44,266 bases of DNA, taken from assembly GCA_013619125.1 (NCBI GenBank), contig JABXKS010000101.1, positions 1 through 44,266 on the forward strand. Direction: 5' to 3'. The notes beneath the pieces were generated by a model, which was given only the letters and a program-made list of their open reading frames with translations, made no database searches and was not told the origin of the DNA. Made by a program: the position numbers and the translations under genes. Below, piece by piece: positions 7,048 to 15,169 of this stretch (the first letter of the stretch is position 1; every line of letters starts with the position of its first letter). The stretch is from Clostridiales bacterium (GTDB lineage: Bacteria > Bacillota > Clostridia > Tissierellales > GPF-1).

Positions 7048-7962
7048 TTAGGCTAACCAAGATTTCAATCGCTGATGAAAATCCACAGGATAATCGTGAT
7101 CAAGGCCTTCGATTTTTTCAAAGGTTACCGGAATACCCAGTACTTTTAGATATTCAGCGAATCGCTCAGCGCCCTCTTGGCAGTCACGATCTCGATCTCC
7201 CACCAAAATATGACCCGATACTCCCGCAGCTTCCAGCACAGACAACTCTTCTTTCCATTCTTCCAATTCAGGCAACCATGGCGCCATAAAGACGAAATGT
7301 GTTGCAGGAATCGCACCGTCCAGCATCGCGCGCAATGCTACACCGCAACCAGCAGAAAAACCGCCGATCCACACCTCTTCACCCACAAGACTCTCCTTGC
7401 TTAATGCTTCATAGTAGGTTCCGACTTCCGCAACGCCCTGGGCACCATCATTCCAGTTGTATCCATGACTAAATTCAATTTGCGAGGATTGCTCCAATGC
7501 CAACAAGTAACCCTCGTCGACTGCCACTTCCCAATATGGTTTTGTTATTTCAAGGTTCTCTTGGTTACCATGCAAAATAAGCAAAAGAGGCTTTTTCTCT
7601 CCCTCGTTTCCTAGGAGTAAAATCTTGGATTCGGCATTTGACAAGGCCTCTTCTTCTCGTTCTTGACATAAAAGCAGCCATTTTTCAAAATCCGGTTCTC
7701 CCCGCAGGGTATCCAAATCATCATCCTGTTCAAGATACTCATGCGAATACCAATACCCTTTGCTCTCGATCGCTTCCCGCATCAAAGCCATGGCTTCTTC
7801 TTTTTTCCCAGTAGCAGCTGCCAAGGCATAGCGAAAATTATCAATCTGCGGATAATCCCCAACAAGAGTTTGCGCCTCTTTCGACACAAATTCATAGGCT
7901 GCTTCTTCTCCCTCTTCTCGATAAATGGATAGGGTTTCATTTAACACTTGTGTATAGGTCAT
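7048..7962 (-). CDS. Alpha/beta hydrolase (esterase-like) with N-terminal TPR-like helical region
   Basis: 304 residues. Residues 1-100 are helical and end in YLEQDDDLDTLRGEPDFEKW, the sequence typical of TPR-type proteins that carry a short C-terminal repeat. Residues about 112-304 are an alpha/beta hydrolase: oxyanion turn HGNQ (131-134), nucleophile elbow GGFSAGC with S203, acid D256 or D258, and H289 in LDHDYP. The core resembles small carboxylesterases or phospholipases. There is no signal peptide. Its ATG overlaps the stop of the metallophosphoesterase gene upstream (TAATG), so the two are translationally coupled. The substrate is unknown. Confidence 0.82.
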   Translation of the reverse strand: MTYTQVLNETLSIYREEGEEAAYEFVSKEAQTLVGDYPQIDNFRYALAAATGKKEEAMALMREAIESKGYWYSHEYLEQDDDLDTLRGEPDFEKWLLLCQEREEEALSNAESKILLLGNEGEKKPLLLILHGNQENLEITKPYWEVAVDEGYLLALEQSSQIEFSHGYNWNDGAQGVAEVGTYYEALSKESLVGEEVWIGGFSAGCGVALRAMLDGAIPATHFVFMAPWLPELEEWKEELSVLEAAGVSGHILVGDRDRDCQEGAERFAEYLKVLGIPVTFEKIEGLDHDYPVDFHQRLKSWLA

Positions 7963-9278
7963 TACGATTCCTCTCTTTCAATTAATATGGCATTGTCATT
8001 GGTTTCGTCTTGTAAAATACTCTCAAAATAATGCTGCAGAAACGGACTCTTGATCTCCCGCAAGGCTGCATAGCCTTTCATTTCCTTGATAGCACTTTTT
8101 TGATCCGCTTCCTCTCCAGCAAAATATGCCAGATTCAAGGCAGCCATTGCTTCTCCCATCGCCTCGCGTTCCTCGGCCGATGTATTCGTCGGCAATTGGC
8201 TAAAAAGCATCTCTTTCGCGCGCCCGGCAAAATCAGATTTTGAAAAATCAGCAAAGTTCAAAAGACTCGGATCCTTCCAGCCATGCTCTTTTGCATAGAT
8301 TTCCACGGGCAGGTCCTCAGTTTCGTAGCGGTAGACTTCTTCCGTAATCGTCAAAATGCCCACTCTCTGCGGGTAAACGCTCATAGAAGTTGTCGTCAGA
8401 TCGTGAATGCCCGTTGCTTCATCCTGAACCAAATCCTGAATATGGATATGGCCTGTCAGAACAACCTCAACACCTTGATCTTTCAAAGCCTGCATCACGA
8501 CATCCGTATTGTCGATCACATAATTATCGACAAACATTTCACTGTGAATCGTTGCATTATGATGCATCACCGCGATGACTTCCGTTCCCTCTGTCATTTT
8601 CAGTGCATCCTTCATCCATGCCAAGGTTTCCTCCCGAACTTGACCGGATGCGTTGGGAACGCCAATCTCAAGATTTCGCTCATATCGGTTGGTATCCAGC
8701 ATCAAAATGGCAAGCTCCTTTGTTGGCTGAGCCAGATAGCTCAAAGAATTCGGATCCTTAGAGATAGCTTCCATATATCCGAAATCACGATAAATCGTCT
8801 CAAAGTCGGACGGTTCAACGGATTCAACCCGTTTTCGTTGATCGCCTTCAAATCCCAAAGCAAAGGGATTTCTTACATCATGATTGCCCGGAATGACATA
8901 AACTTGAATCCCGGCCGCTTCAATTTCCGCCAGGTATCCCGCAAGTTCTTTATGGGATTCCATTTCTCCATTATTGGTCAAATCACCGCTAAGCACCACG
9001 AAATCTGGTCTTTCCACTTTTACTTCTGAGACAAAAACCTCCATCAATTCATCGGTATATTGCAAGAGTTTTCCGTCTCCACCGGCAACAAAACTGGTAA
9101 AGGCCTTTCCATCATCCTTCAGGCTTGTCGCCAGGTGGTGAATATCTGATGCAACCATTACTTTGTTCTCGCCAGGTTGCCGGCTCGCGGTCTGTTGAAC
9201 GCCCTGCGCTTCCACTTGGCAACCGGCTACAAGCACAGCCATCATCATAACTGCCAAAATGATCTTCATTCTCCCCAA
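7962..9278 (-). CDS. Calcineurin-like metallophosphoesterase, exported lipoprotein
   Basis: 438 residues. An N-terminal signal ends in the lipobox VAGC (C20), so it is lipid-anchored outside the membrane. All metallophosphoesterase motifs are present: SDIHH (D45, H47), GDLTNNGE (98-105), GNHDV (131-135), then MHHN and GHIH later. About 130 C-terminal residues form an extra helical domain. It should cleave phosphomono- or diesters at the cell surface; the substrate is not evident. The annotated start is TTG (MGRMKI); the ATG three codons on is an alternative that keeps the signal. It follows the methyltransferase by 6 bp and couples into the hydrolase. Confidence 0.9.
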   Translation of the reverse strand: MGRMKIILAVMMMAVLVAGCQVEAQGVQQTASRQPGENKVMVASDIHHLATSLKDDGKAFTSFVAGGDGKLLQYTDELMEVFVSEVKVERPDFVVLSGDLTNNGEMESHKELAGYLAEIEAAGIQVYVIPGNHDVRNPFALGFEGDQRKRVESVEPSDFETIYRDFGYMEAISKDPNSLSYLAQPTKELAILMLDTNRYERNLEIGVPNASGQVREETLAWMKDALKMTEGTEVIAVMHHNATIHSEMFVDNYVIDNTDVVMQALKDQGVEVVLTGHIHIQDLVQDEATGIHDLTTTSMSVYPQRVGILTITEEVYRYETEDLPVEIYAKEHGWKDPSLLNFADFSKSDFAGRAKEMLFSQLPTNTSAEEREAMGEAMAALNLAYFAGEEADQKSAIKEMKGYAALREIKSPFLQHYFESILQDETNDNAILIEREES

Positions 9279-9284
9279 AAACTT

Positions 9285-9851
9285 CTACCCCCGTTTTTTT
9301 GCTACAACAAGAACCGAGTCTCCCTCGGCTTCTTCCTGATAGTTTTCTATGTGTACAATTTCAAATTCCGATTGAAAGATCGCTTTCAATTCTTCATTTG
9401 AATAGGATACCGTTAAAATCCCTTCATGCTCTTCTTCTCCACTGCCCGACCAAAAGGTATGCAAAAGCGTACCGTCCGACGTTAATACACGGTTCTGCTC
9501 TCGAAGAGAGTCTTTCAACTCCTCACGCGTCAAATGCATTAGGACCTTATTGGAACAGATGCATTCGAATTTTTCATCCGTCTCCATGGCTACAGCGTCC
9601 ATATAGATCACGTCCGCATGGGGATGGAAGGCGCGGAATCGGTGCAAGAAATCCGGCGCGGAATCCGACCCTGTCGCACGATAATACTTTTGAAGCTCCT
9701 CCAAGTCTTTTCCTGGTCCCATGCCCAATTCCAAAACACTCGAACCTGGTTTTACATACTCTAGTATCCAATCAATCAATAAAGGACCTTGATAGTCCCG
9801 CGTCATTTCTACATATATTTCCACTAGCTTCTTGTCCCAGCTTTTACTCAA
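9285..9851 (-). CDS. Class I SAM-dependent methyltransferase
   Basis: 188 residues with a Rossmann methyltransferase core. Motif I reads VLELGMGPGKD (39-49), motif II ends in TGSDSAPDFL, and the post-motif region is KFECICSNKVLMHL, followed by a LREQNRVLTSDGTLLHTFW strand. This is the methyltransferase type 11/25 pattern used on small molecules. It is the first gene of a minus-strand run that continues through the metallophosphoesterase, hydrolase, DUF1835 and MarR genes, and it has a good promoter at 9929-9957. The substrate cannot be read. Confidence 0.88.
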   Translation of the reverse strand: MSKSWDKKLVEIYVEMTRDYQGPLLIDWILEYVKPGSSVLELGMGPGKDLEELQKYYRATGSDSAPDFLHRFRAFHPHADVIYMDAVAMETDEKFECICSNKVLMHLTREELKDSLREQNRVLTSDGTLLHTFWSGSGEEEHEGILTVSYSNEELKAIFQSEFEIVHIENYQEEAEGDSVLVVAKKRG

Positions 9852-9928
9852 CTTTTTCCTCCTTATGGATTCACATCATCACATGCATGCCCTGTCTTTT
9901 CATCCATACCCAAATAGATGGCTCCTTT

Positions 9929-9957
9929 ATTATATGTGGAGTAAAGGCTTAATTCAA
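9929..9957 (-). promoter_or_regulatory. Sigma-A promoter of the methyltransferase operon
   Basis: On the minus strand TTGAAT (9957-9952), 17 bp, then the consensus TATAAT (9934-9929). It starts about 70 bp upstream of the methyltransferase start and just after the terminator of the ABC transporter operon. Confidence 0.75.
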
Positions 9958-9968
9958 CGCACAAAAAA

Positions 9969-9991
9969 AGCGCATGTTGTTTCCATGCGCT
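9969..9991 (-). terminator. Intrinsic terminator of the amino-acid ABC transporter operon
   Basis: An 8-bp stem (AGCGCATG / CATGCGCT) with a 7-nt loop is followed by seven T on the minus strand. It lies shortly after the stop of the ATPase gene at 10006. Confidence 0.9.
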
Positions 9992-10005
9992 CCAGGGTTT
10001 TCCAT

Positions 10006-10743
10006 TTAATTTGACATAAATTTTTGAATCCGTTCATTGGAAATATCCTCGAAGAGAGTTTCCGTTCTTCCCTCTTCCACAGCTTCTCCATTTTCCATAA
10101 AGATCACGCGATCTGCCGTCCGTTTCGCGAAATTCATATCATGGGTAATGATCAAAACGGAAAGATTCCGCTCCTTCGCCAAATCCTTGATTACATACGC
10201 AATCTCCTCGCTCAGTTGCGGATCCAAAGCCGAGGTGGGTTCGTCAAAACAGATCACTTTTGGTTCCAGTACGCAAGCCCTTGCAATGGCAACCCGCTGT
10301 TTTTGGCCGCCGGACAATTCATGCGGGTACGCATCCGCCTTTTCCGCCAAATCCAACTTCTGAAGAAAATCCATCGCTTTTGCTTTGGCCTCCCCCTTGC
10401 CCATGCCGTAAACACGGACTGGCGACTCCATAATATTCTCTAAAACCGAAAGATGCGGGAAGAGATTAAAGTTCTGAAAAACCATCCCCACTTTTTGCCG
10501 TACCTTTCGCACCTCTTTCTGATCGACATAAATGCCTTCCGTACAAAGCGGCAAGCCATCCACTACAATCGTCCCTTCATCAACACGTTCCAACCCACAG
10601 ATACATCGGAGCGCCGTGGTCTTTCCAGCCCCAGACTTCCCGATCAACGCCAAAATTTCGCCTTCCGCCAAGGAGAAACTCAAATCTTTTACGGCGATTT
10701 GGGTTTTAAAGCGTTTTGTAATGCCTTTCACTTGTAAAACCAT
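10006..10743 (-). CDS. Polar amino-acid ABC transporter, ATP-binding protein
   Basis: 245 residues, the usual size for a GlnQ/HisP-type ATPase. Walker A GKSGAGKT (35-42), Q-loop Q90, signature LSGGQ (143-147), Walker B VICFDE (163-168) and the switch His in ITHD are all present. It powers import of an amino acid through the permease encoded next door. AGGAGG sits just ahead of the ATG. It is last in the three-gene operon 12283-10006, with 9 bp after the permease, and is closed by the terminator at 9969. Expression should follow the T-box leader upstream. Confidence 0.95.
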   Translation of the reverse strand: MVLQVKGITKRFKTQIAVKDLSFSLAEGEILALIGKSGAGKTTALRCICGLERVDEGTIVVDGLPLCTEGIYVDQKEVRKVRQKVGMVFQNFNLFPHLSVLENIMESPVRVYGMGKGEAKAKAMDFLQKLDLAEKADAYPHELSGGQKQRVAIARACVLEPKVICFDEPTSALDPQLSEEIAYVIKDLAKERNLSVLIITHDMNFAKRTADRVIFMENGEAVEEGRTETLFEDISNERIQKFMSN

Positions 10744-10752
10744 ATTTCCTCC

Positions 10753-11436
10753 TTATTCATAGTACGCGTAGCGTTCTTCCATTTGTTGAAGCACCTTGGT
10801 AAAAACGGCCGTTAATATTAGATAAAAAATACCTGCCACCACTAGGGGCGCAAGGGTTACATCCCGGTTTGCAGCAATCTTCGCCGCGCGAAGAAGTTCG
10901 CTTAATCCAAGAATATACACCAAGGAAGTGTCCTTCACCAAAGTGATTACCTCATTGGCAACTGCCGGCAAAGTTCGTTTGATCACCTGCGGTAAAATCA
11001 CTCGCAAAAATGTTTGCCGCTTACTCATGCCCAACATCTCGGCCGCTTCATACTGGCCTCGATCAATGGATGCAATCCCGCCGCGAAAAATCTCACCGTA
11101 ATAAGCTGCATAGTTCAAAGAAAAAGCAATCATCACGGAATTAAATCGAGAAAAAACGATGCCGATCATAGGAAGACCAAAAAAGATAAAGATCAATTGT
11201 AAAAGCAAAGGTGTTCCCCGTACTACCCAAATATAAAGTTGGGCCAACCGTCGAATGATCCTCAACCGTGACAAGCGTCCCAGTGCCACTAGGATCCCCA
11301 ATGGAATGGAGAGAACCAAGGTGAAAGCAAATACCTTCAACGTGATGACAACCCCACTCATCAAGGCAGGCAATAAAGCTAAAACATAATTCAGCAACTC
11401 TACCGTATTCCCCATCAATTCCGAAATCGTACCCAT
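10753..11436 (-). CDS. Polar amino-acid ABC transporter, permease protein
   Basis: 227 residues with about five transmembrane helices. The coupling helix carries the EAA motif (YEAAEMLGMSKRQTFLRVILPQ region) that contacts the ATPase. The sequence VRGTPLLLQLIFIFFG is typical of the His/Glu/Gln/Arg/opine permease family. Only one permease is encoded, so it should act as a homodimer. Its start is preceded by GAGGG, 16 bp after the binding-protein gene, which places it within the T-box operon. Confidence 0.94.
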   Translation of the reverse strand: MGTISELMGNTVELLNYVLALLPALMSGVVITLKVFAFTLVLSIPLGILVALGRLSRLRIIRRLAQLYIWVVRGTPLLLQLIFIFFGLPMIGIVFSRFNSVMIAFSLNYAAYYGEIFRGGIASIDRGQYEAAEMLGMSKRQTFLRVILPQVIKRTLPAVANEVITLVKDTSLVYILGLSELLRAAKIAANRDVTLAPLVVAGIFYLILTAVFTKVLQQMEERYAYYE

Positions 11437-11452
11437 CGTTTCAACCCTCTCT

Positions 11453-12283
11453 CTACTTGTTTACAATATCCTTGCCGAAGTAAACCGTGGAAACTTTCGC
11501 TGCCGCTCCGTCTTCTTTCATCGCATCCAAAGTTTCATTCACTTTTTGAACCAACTCTGAATCGCCTTGTCTGAATCCAACGCCGTATTCTTCCTTGCCA
11601 AAGTCTTCATCCAATACGATATAGTTTTCAACGCCTTTTTCACCGATATAGTACATGGCCATAATCTCATCTGCAACCAAGGCGTTTACACGTCCAGCTT
11701 CCAAATCCATAAACGCTTCATTATTAGTATCAAATGCAATTGGCGCTCCGCCATCCAATGCCGCTGTGAAGGCTTCATCCGCTACAATTGCCGCATATGC
11801 ACTCGACTCGCTCTGGCAGGCAACATTCTTGCCAGTCAAATCCGCTTTCGTTGCAATTCCTGATTCAGGCAATACCACAATCACTTGACGGTTCTTCAAG
11901 TACGGTTTTGAAAACGCAACCTTTTCTTCCCGTTCCGGTGTAATCGTATATCCATTCCAGATCATGTCGATATTTCCAGAATTCAATTCTGTCTCTTTCA
12001 TCGACCAGTCAATTGGTTGAAATTGTACTTCCAATTCTAAACGAGCAAATACTTCTTTTGCCAAGTCTACATCAAATCCAACTAATTCGCCATCTGTTGT
12101 TCGAAATCCCAATGGAGCAAAGGTATCATCCAAACCAACAATTACATATCCACGTTCTACTAAGGCTTCATAACCGGTAAGCTCTGCCGCCGGCGCTTCC
12201 GTCACTGGTTTTTCCGCTGCACATCCTGCAAAAACACCCATTGTCATCAATGCTACCAAACCCAAAATCATCATCTTTTTCAT
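11453..12283 (-). CDS. Polar amino-acid ABC transporter, substrate-binding lipoprotein
   Basis: 276 residues with a lipoprotein signal ending at VFAGC (C21). The body is a family-3 solute-binding protein: YEALVERGYVIVGLDDTFAPLGF, GFDVDLAKEVF, DMIWNGYTITPEREEKVAFS, then a NEAFMDLEAGRVNALVADEIMAMY hinge. It should capture a polar amino acid outside the membrane and deliver it to the permease. The ligand is not fixed by sequence; the T-box leader in front is the best clue, with threonine, histidine or asparagine as readings. First gene of its operon; the ATG follows GGGAGAG. Confidence 0.94.
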   Translation of the reverse strand: MKKMMILGLVALMTMGVFAGCAAEKPVTEAPAAELTGYEALVERGYVIVGLDDTFAPLGFRTTDGELVGFDVDLAKEVFARLELEVQFQPIDWSMKETELNSGNIDMIWNGYTITPEREEKVAFSKPYLKNRQVIVVLPESGIATKADLTGKNVACQSESSAYAAIVADEAFTAALDGGAPIAFDTNNEAFMDLEAGRVNALVADEIMAMYYIGEKGVENYIVLDEDFGKEEYGVGFRQGDSELVQKVNETLDAMKEDGAAAKVSTVYFGKDIVNK

Positions 12284-12303
12284 TTTATTCTCTCCCTTTA
12301 GTC

Positions 12304-12583
12304 AAAATAAAAAACTCGTCCTCCGAAATACGAAGGACGAGAAAATTTCTCGTGGTTCCACCTTGTTTTATGATTGCCTCGCGGCAACCACCTCATGAAG
12401 TGCGATCACACTTCCGCGGGATAACGGGCGCTTGCCCGGGTACAGCCTACTCTCCATTAAGGATTTCGGTGCCCAACTCAAAGAGGTGTTCAAGACAATT
12501 GCTCTGATTCCTTTCACCAACCGGAATCTCTCTACAAAAGCGATCTTGTCTCTACTTGATCTTCTCATCGTATTTCCTGTTAC
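12304..12583 (-). promoter_or_regulatory. T-box leader controlling the amino-acid ABC transporter
   Basis: On the minus strand the leader holds the T-box sequence AAGGTGGAACCACG (12364-12351), a stem III-like hairpin GGTTGCC-GCGA-GGCAATC, a stem I with an AGTA-type specifier loop, and a terminator stem CTCGTCCT/AGGACGAG (12315-12322 with 12334-12341) followed by six T. Uncharged tRNA should favour the antiterminator and switch on the transporter. The specifier lies within GAACACC (12491-12485) and can be read as CAC (His), AAC (Asn) or ACC (Thr). The base after TGG in the tRNA-binding bulge is A, which would pair with a U discriminator base. That favours threonine over histidine or asparagine in Gram-positives. 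Confidence 0.93.
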
Positions 12584-12589
12584 TTTAGT

Positions 12590-12618
12590 AGTGTAAAGCA
12601 ATAAAGGGATTGTGTCAA
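12590..12618 (-). promoter_or_regulatory. Sigma-A promoter of the T-box/ABC transporter operon
   Basis: Consensus TTGACA (12618-12613), exactly 17 bp, then TACACT (12595-12590) on the minus strand. The -35 box contains the TGA stop codon of the MFS gene upstream (12617-12615), so the two units abut with no spare bases. Confidence 0.85.
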
Positions 12619-13904
12619 GTGATTTCTTCCTGAATTTCTTCGTCAACTTTCTCTTCTGGGATTTGATAGAGCTTTGGAAAAATCCGTTGATCCACCCGAT
12701 AATTATAGGCAACCAGCATCACAACGCCAATACCAACAACACTCAAAAAAGTAAAGGCAGTCGCATAGGAATATCGCTGAATCAAAAAGCCCATCACAAC
12801 GCGGCCACCCATACCGCCTACAAAATAAGCAATACCGCGATAGCTGTTCACCCGGCCCCGGTGGGATGCCGGCGCGCGACGACTGATAAACGGCGCCGAT
12901 CCCAGCATGTTAATAATCTCGCCCAGAGTAAAAGCAAACATCATCACATAGAAGATCCAATAGGCCTCGGCACCCCGCAAAATCAAATAACTAAAGGAAT
13001 ACAAGGCAAGTCCCAGCATCACCTTGCGTAGTTCTCTCCACTTGGTAAAAACCCGCGTCATAATCGGCGTAAAGATGATGACAATCAACCCATTGAAACT
13101 TGCGATCAATCCAAAGTATGTGGCACCCTCCGCCTGATAAATCTTCTCCATGTACAGCGGCAATACAAAGGACCATTGATCATAGATAAAGGCTGCAAAC
13201 ATGGCAACCACGATTTGAATCCAAAGGGATTTCCGTTCCTTTAGAACTTGGAATGTCGTAACACCCTCTTCGGCATGGTCTTCATATTCATTCCGTTCCG
13301 ATTCCTCAAAGTCATCAACATTCAGTACTTTCACGAAGAGAATAATTAAAATAGTCGAACTGATCGTCGTAATCCCATCCAAGACAAATGCCAAGGACAA
13401 ATAGTTCTCAAAGAGCATGCCGCCAATGGCAGCTCCGAACATAAATCCAAGATTATGTCCTAGGTAAGAGAGCGAGTATACCTTCTCCCGCTCCTGCGGC
13501 TTGGTTGAATCCGCAATTAGCGCTTCGAATGCCGGATGTTCCATATTTGCGAACAGTCCTGCCATCACAAAGAAGAATGTCATCAGATTGCCCGGTTCAA
13601 CCGCTGCGCAGGCCATAAAAAACGCCACGCTGATGATGTCAAAAATAATAATGATTTTCTTTCGACTGAACTTATCCGCCAATTTCCCGCCGATAATATT
13701 CGCCGGCAGAAAAATCAATCCAATCATCACGGACAACATCGCAATTTCCGTGACCGAATACCCGATCTTCCGAGACAGGATCAGGGTTAAAAGCGGCCAA
13801 ATAAACGCCCCCATATTGGTGACGATGCGAGCGATAAAAATGACATATGCGGAACGAGACAGCCCCTTGTATTGAGAAAAGATACTAATTAATTCACGAA
13901 ACAT
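12615..13904 (-). CDS. Major facilitator superfamily transporter
   Basis: 429 residues from the ATG at 13904, with about 12 transmembrane helices. The MFS loop motif appears as GGKLADKFSRKK between helices 2 and 3, and a charged, acidic central loop (DDFEESERNEYEDHAEE) separates the two halves. Related proteins export drugs or small metabolites; the substrate is not evident. The open frame extends to 13970, but the ATG at 13904 has AAGGTG at ideal distance and begins the normal MFS N-terminus, so the first 22 codons of the longer frame are excluded. It lies 87 bp downstream of the M20 peptidase and may share its transcript. Confidence 0.9.
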   Translation of the reverse strand: MFRELISIFSQYKGLSRSAYVIFIARIVTNMGAFIWPLLTLILSRKIGYSVTEIAMLSVMIGLIFLPANIIGGKLADKFSRKKIIIIFDIISVAFFMACAAVEPGNLMTFFFVMAGLFANMEHPAFEALIADSTKPQEREKVYSLSYLGHNLGFMFGAAIGGMLFENYLSLAFVLDGITTISSTILIILFVKVLNVDDFEESERNEYEDHAEEGVTTFQVLKERKSLWIQIVVAMFAAFIYDQWSFVLPLYMEKIYQAEGATYFGLIASFNGLIVIIFTPIMTRVFTKWRELRKVMLGLALYSFSYLILRGAEAYWIFYVMMFAFTLGEIINMLGSAPFISRRAPASHRGRVNSYRGIAYFVGGMGGRVVMGFLIQRYSYATAFTFLSVVGIGVVMLVAYNYRVDQRIFPKLYQIPEEKVDEEIQEEIT

Positions 13905-13991
13905 GCTTTCACCTTCTTTTCGTTTCTTATAAATTCTTTTACCCGAACTTGAATAAAGAAATCGTATCAATACCCTCTCGACTTGCTCATT

Positions 13992-15050
13992 TTAAGTAAA
14001 GTGCAGTGCATAGTGTATCAAGATGTCGCGCAATTGCTCGATCGATTTCAGTTCGACATATTCATGATCCCCATGCCACGCCGCTCCCGTTGGACCAAAC
14101 TCGATTGCCGGAATTCCCTGTCCCGAAAAGAATCTTCCATCCGATGCGCCATGCTGCGCTGTCGTTTCCAATGACAACTCTGGTGATACAACTGACATCG
14201 AATCCTTCAGTTGTTGAATTTCATCCGCCTCTTCCGCGACACATACACCAGGTTCCATCGCTTCGATTTCAATCTTCCCGTCAACGATTTCTTCGATGGC
14301 AGCAACAATCGCCTCTGCATTCAAATGCGGTACATACCGAATATCTAATCCAAGAGTGCAGGCATCCGGCACACGATTATAGATGTCGCCCCCGCGTATA
14401 AAGGCTAAGTTGATCGACGATTTTTTATAGAAAGCGGATCCTTCGTTCAGAATCGGCAACGCTTTGATTCTCTCCACATTTTCCATGGCTTTGGCTATGG
14501 CATTTTCGCCCTCCCAAGGACGACTTCCATGGGCTGATTTTCCTGAACTGTGAACGAGCACCCGCAAAATCCCCTTCGCCTGCAAAGAGACTTTCATTTG
14601 CGTGGGTTCGGTACAAATGACAAAATCACCTAGATAGCCCTGCTCAACCAAATGTTTGGTTCCATGAATCCCGCCAATTTCTTCATCGGGAACCAATTGC
14701 AGCATCACCTTTGTGGAAAGAGGCTGATCCTTCAAGGCAATAAAGGCTTCCATCATAGCAACACAACCGCCCTTCATATCGGCGGTGCCTCGTCCAATCA
14801 ATTTTCCCTCTCGTTCAATCGGTTCAAATTGATCAGCACGACCAGAAACCACATCCAAATGGCCATTCCAAATCAGGGTTTTTTCCCCTTTCCCAAGGAC
14901 AGATACATAACTTTTCCATCCCTCGCAGGTCAGCATTTCTCCTTCCACGCCATGCGCCTTCAAATAATCAGCTGCCAGTTCCACCGCCTGGTTTGCTCCC
15001 TCTTGACTTGAAGAATCAATTTTCACAAGCTGTTTTAATAATTTCAACAT
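13992..15050 (-). CDS. M20 family metallopeptidase (ArgE/DapE/ACY1-like)
   Basis: 352 residues. Zinc ligands and catalytic residues are present: NGHLDVV (H64, D66), GTADMKGG (D91, bridging), PDEEIGG (E123 catalytic base, E124), E148 in CTEPT, and a C-terminal His in WHGDHEYV (H326). Residues about 170-280 form the dimerisation domain. The family deacylates N-acyl amino acids or cleaves dipeptides; this length and pattern fit ArgE/DapE-like deacylases but not one fixed substrate. No signal peptide, so cytoplasmic. The MFS transporter follows on the same strand, suggesting import or export of the substrate or product. Confidence 0.9.
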   Translation of the reverse strand: MLKLLKQLVKIDSSSQEGANQAVELAADYLKAHGVEGEMLTCEGWKSYVSVLGKGEKTLIWNGHLDVVSGRADQFEPIEREGKLIGRGTADMKGGCVAMMEAFIALKDQPLSTKVMLQLVPDEEIGGIHGTKHLVEQGYLGDFVICTEPTQMKVSLQAKGILRVLVHSSGKSAHGSRPWEGENAIAKAMENVERIKALPILNEGSAFYKKSSINLAFIRGGDIYNRVPDACTLGLDIRYVPHLNAEAIVAAIEEIVDGKIEIEAMEPGVCVAEEADEIQQLKDSMSVVSPELSLETTAQHGASDGRFFSGQGIPAIEFGPTGAAWHGDHEYVELKSIEQLRDILIHYALHFT

Positions 15051-15131
15051 CTTCTACGCCCTTCCTTTCCATCTGTTTATATAACGAATGAATTTCCTAT
15101 TATGTCCAATTGTACCACAAATTTTTTTGTA

Positions 15132-15163
15132 TAAAAAAACACGCCCCTGATCAAAGCGTGTTT
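15132..15163 (-). terminator. Intrinsic terminator of the AraC-type regulator gene
   Basis: An 8-bp stem AAACACGC/GCGTGTTT with a loop of 11 nt is followed on the minus strand by T. It lies just after the regulator stop at 15170. Confidence 0.88.
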
Positions 15164-15169
15164 CTTTCC

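Noticed and set aside
8283-9029. A 248-codon open frame on the plus strand
   Set aside because: It lies wholly opposite the metallophosphoesterase gene, whose motifs are clear; the plus translation has no recognisable pattern.
9299-9952. A 217-codon open frame on the plus strand
   Set aside because: It is a shadow of the methyltransferase gene and includes that gene's promoter.
12368-12712. A 114-codon open frame on the minus strand
   Set aside because: It overlaps the T-box leader and the MFS end; the translation is the RNA structure, not a protein.
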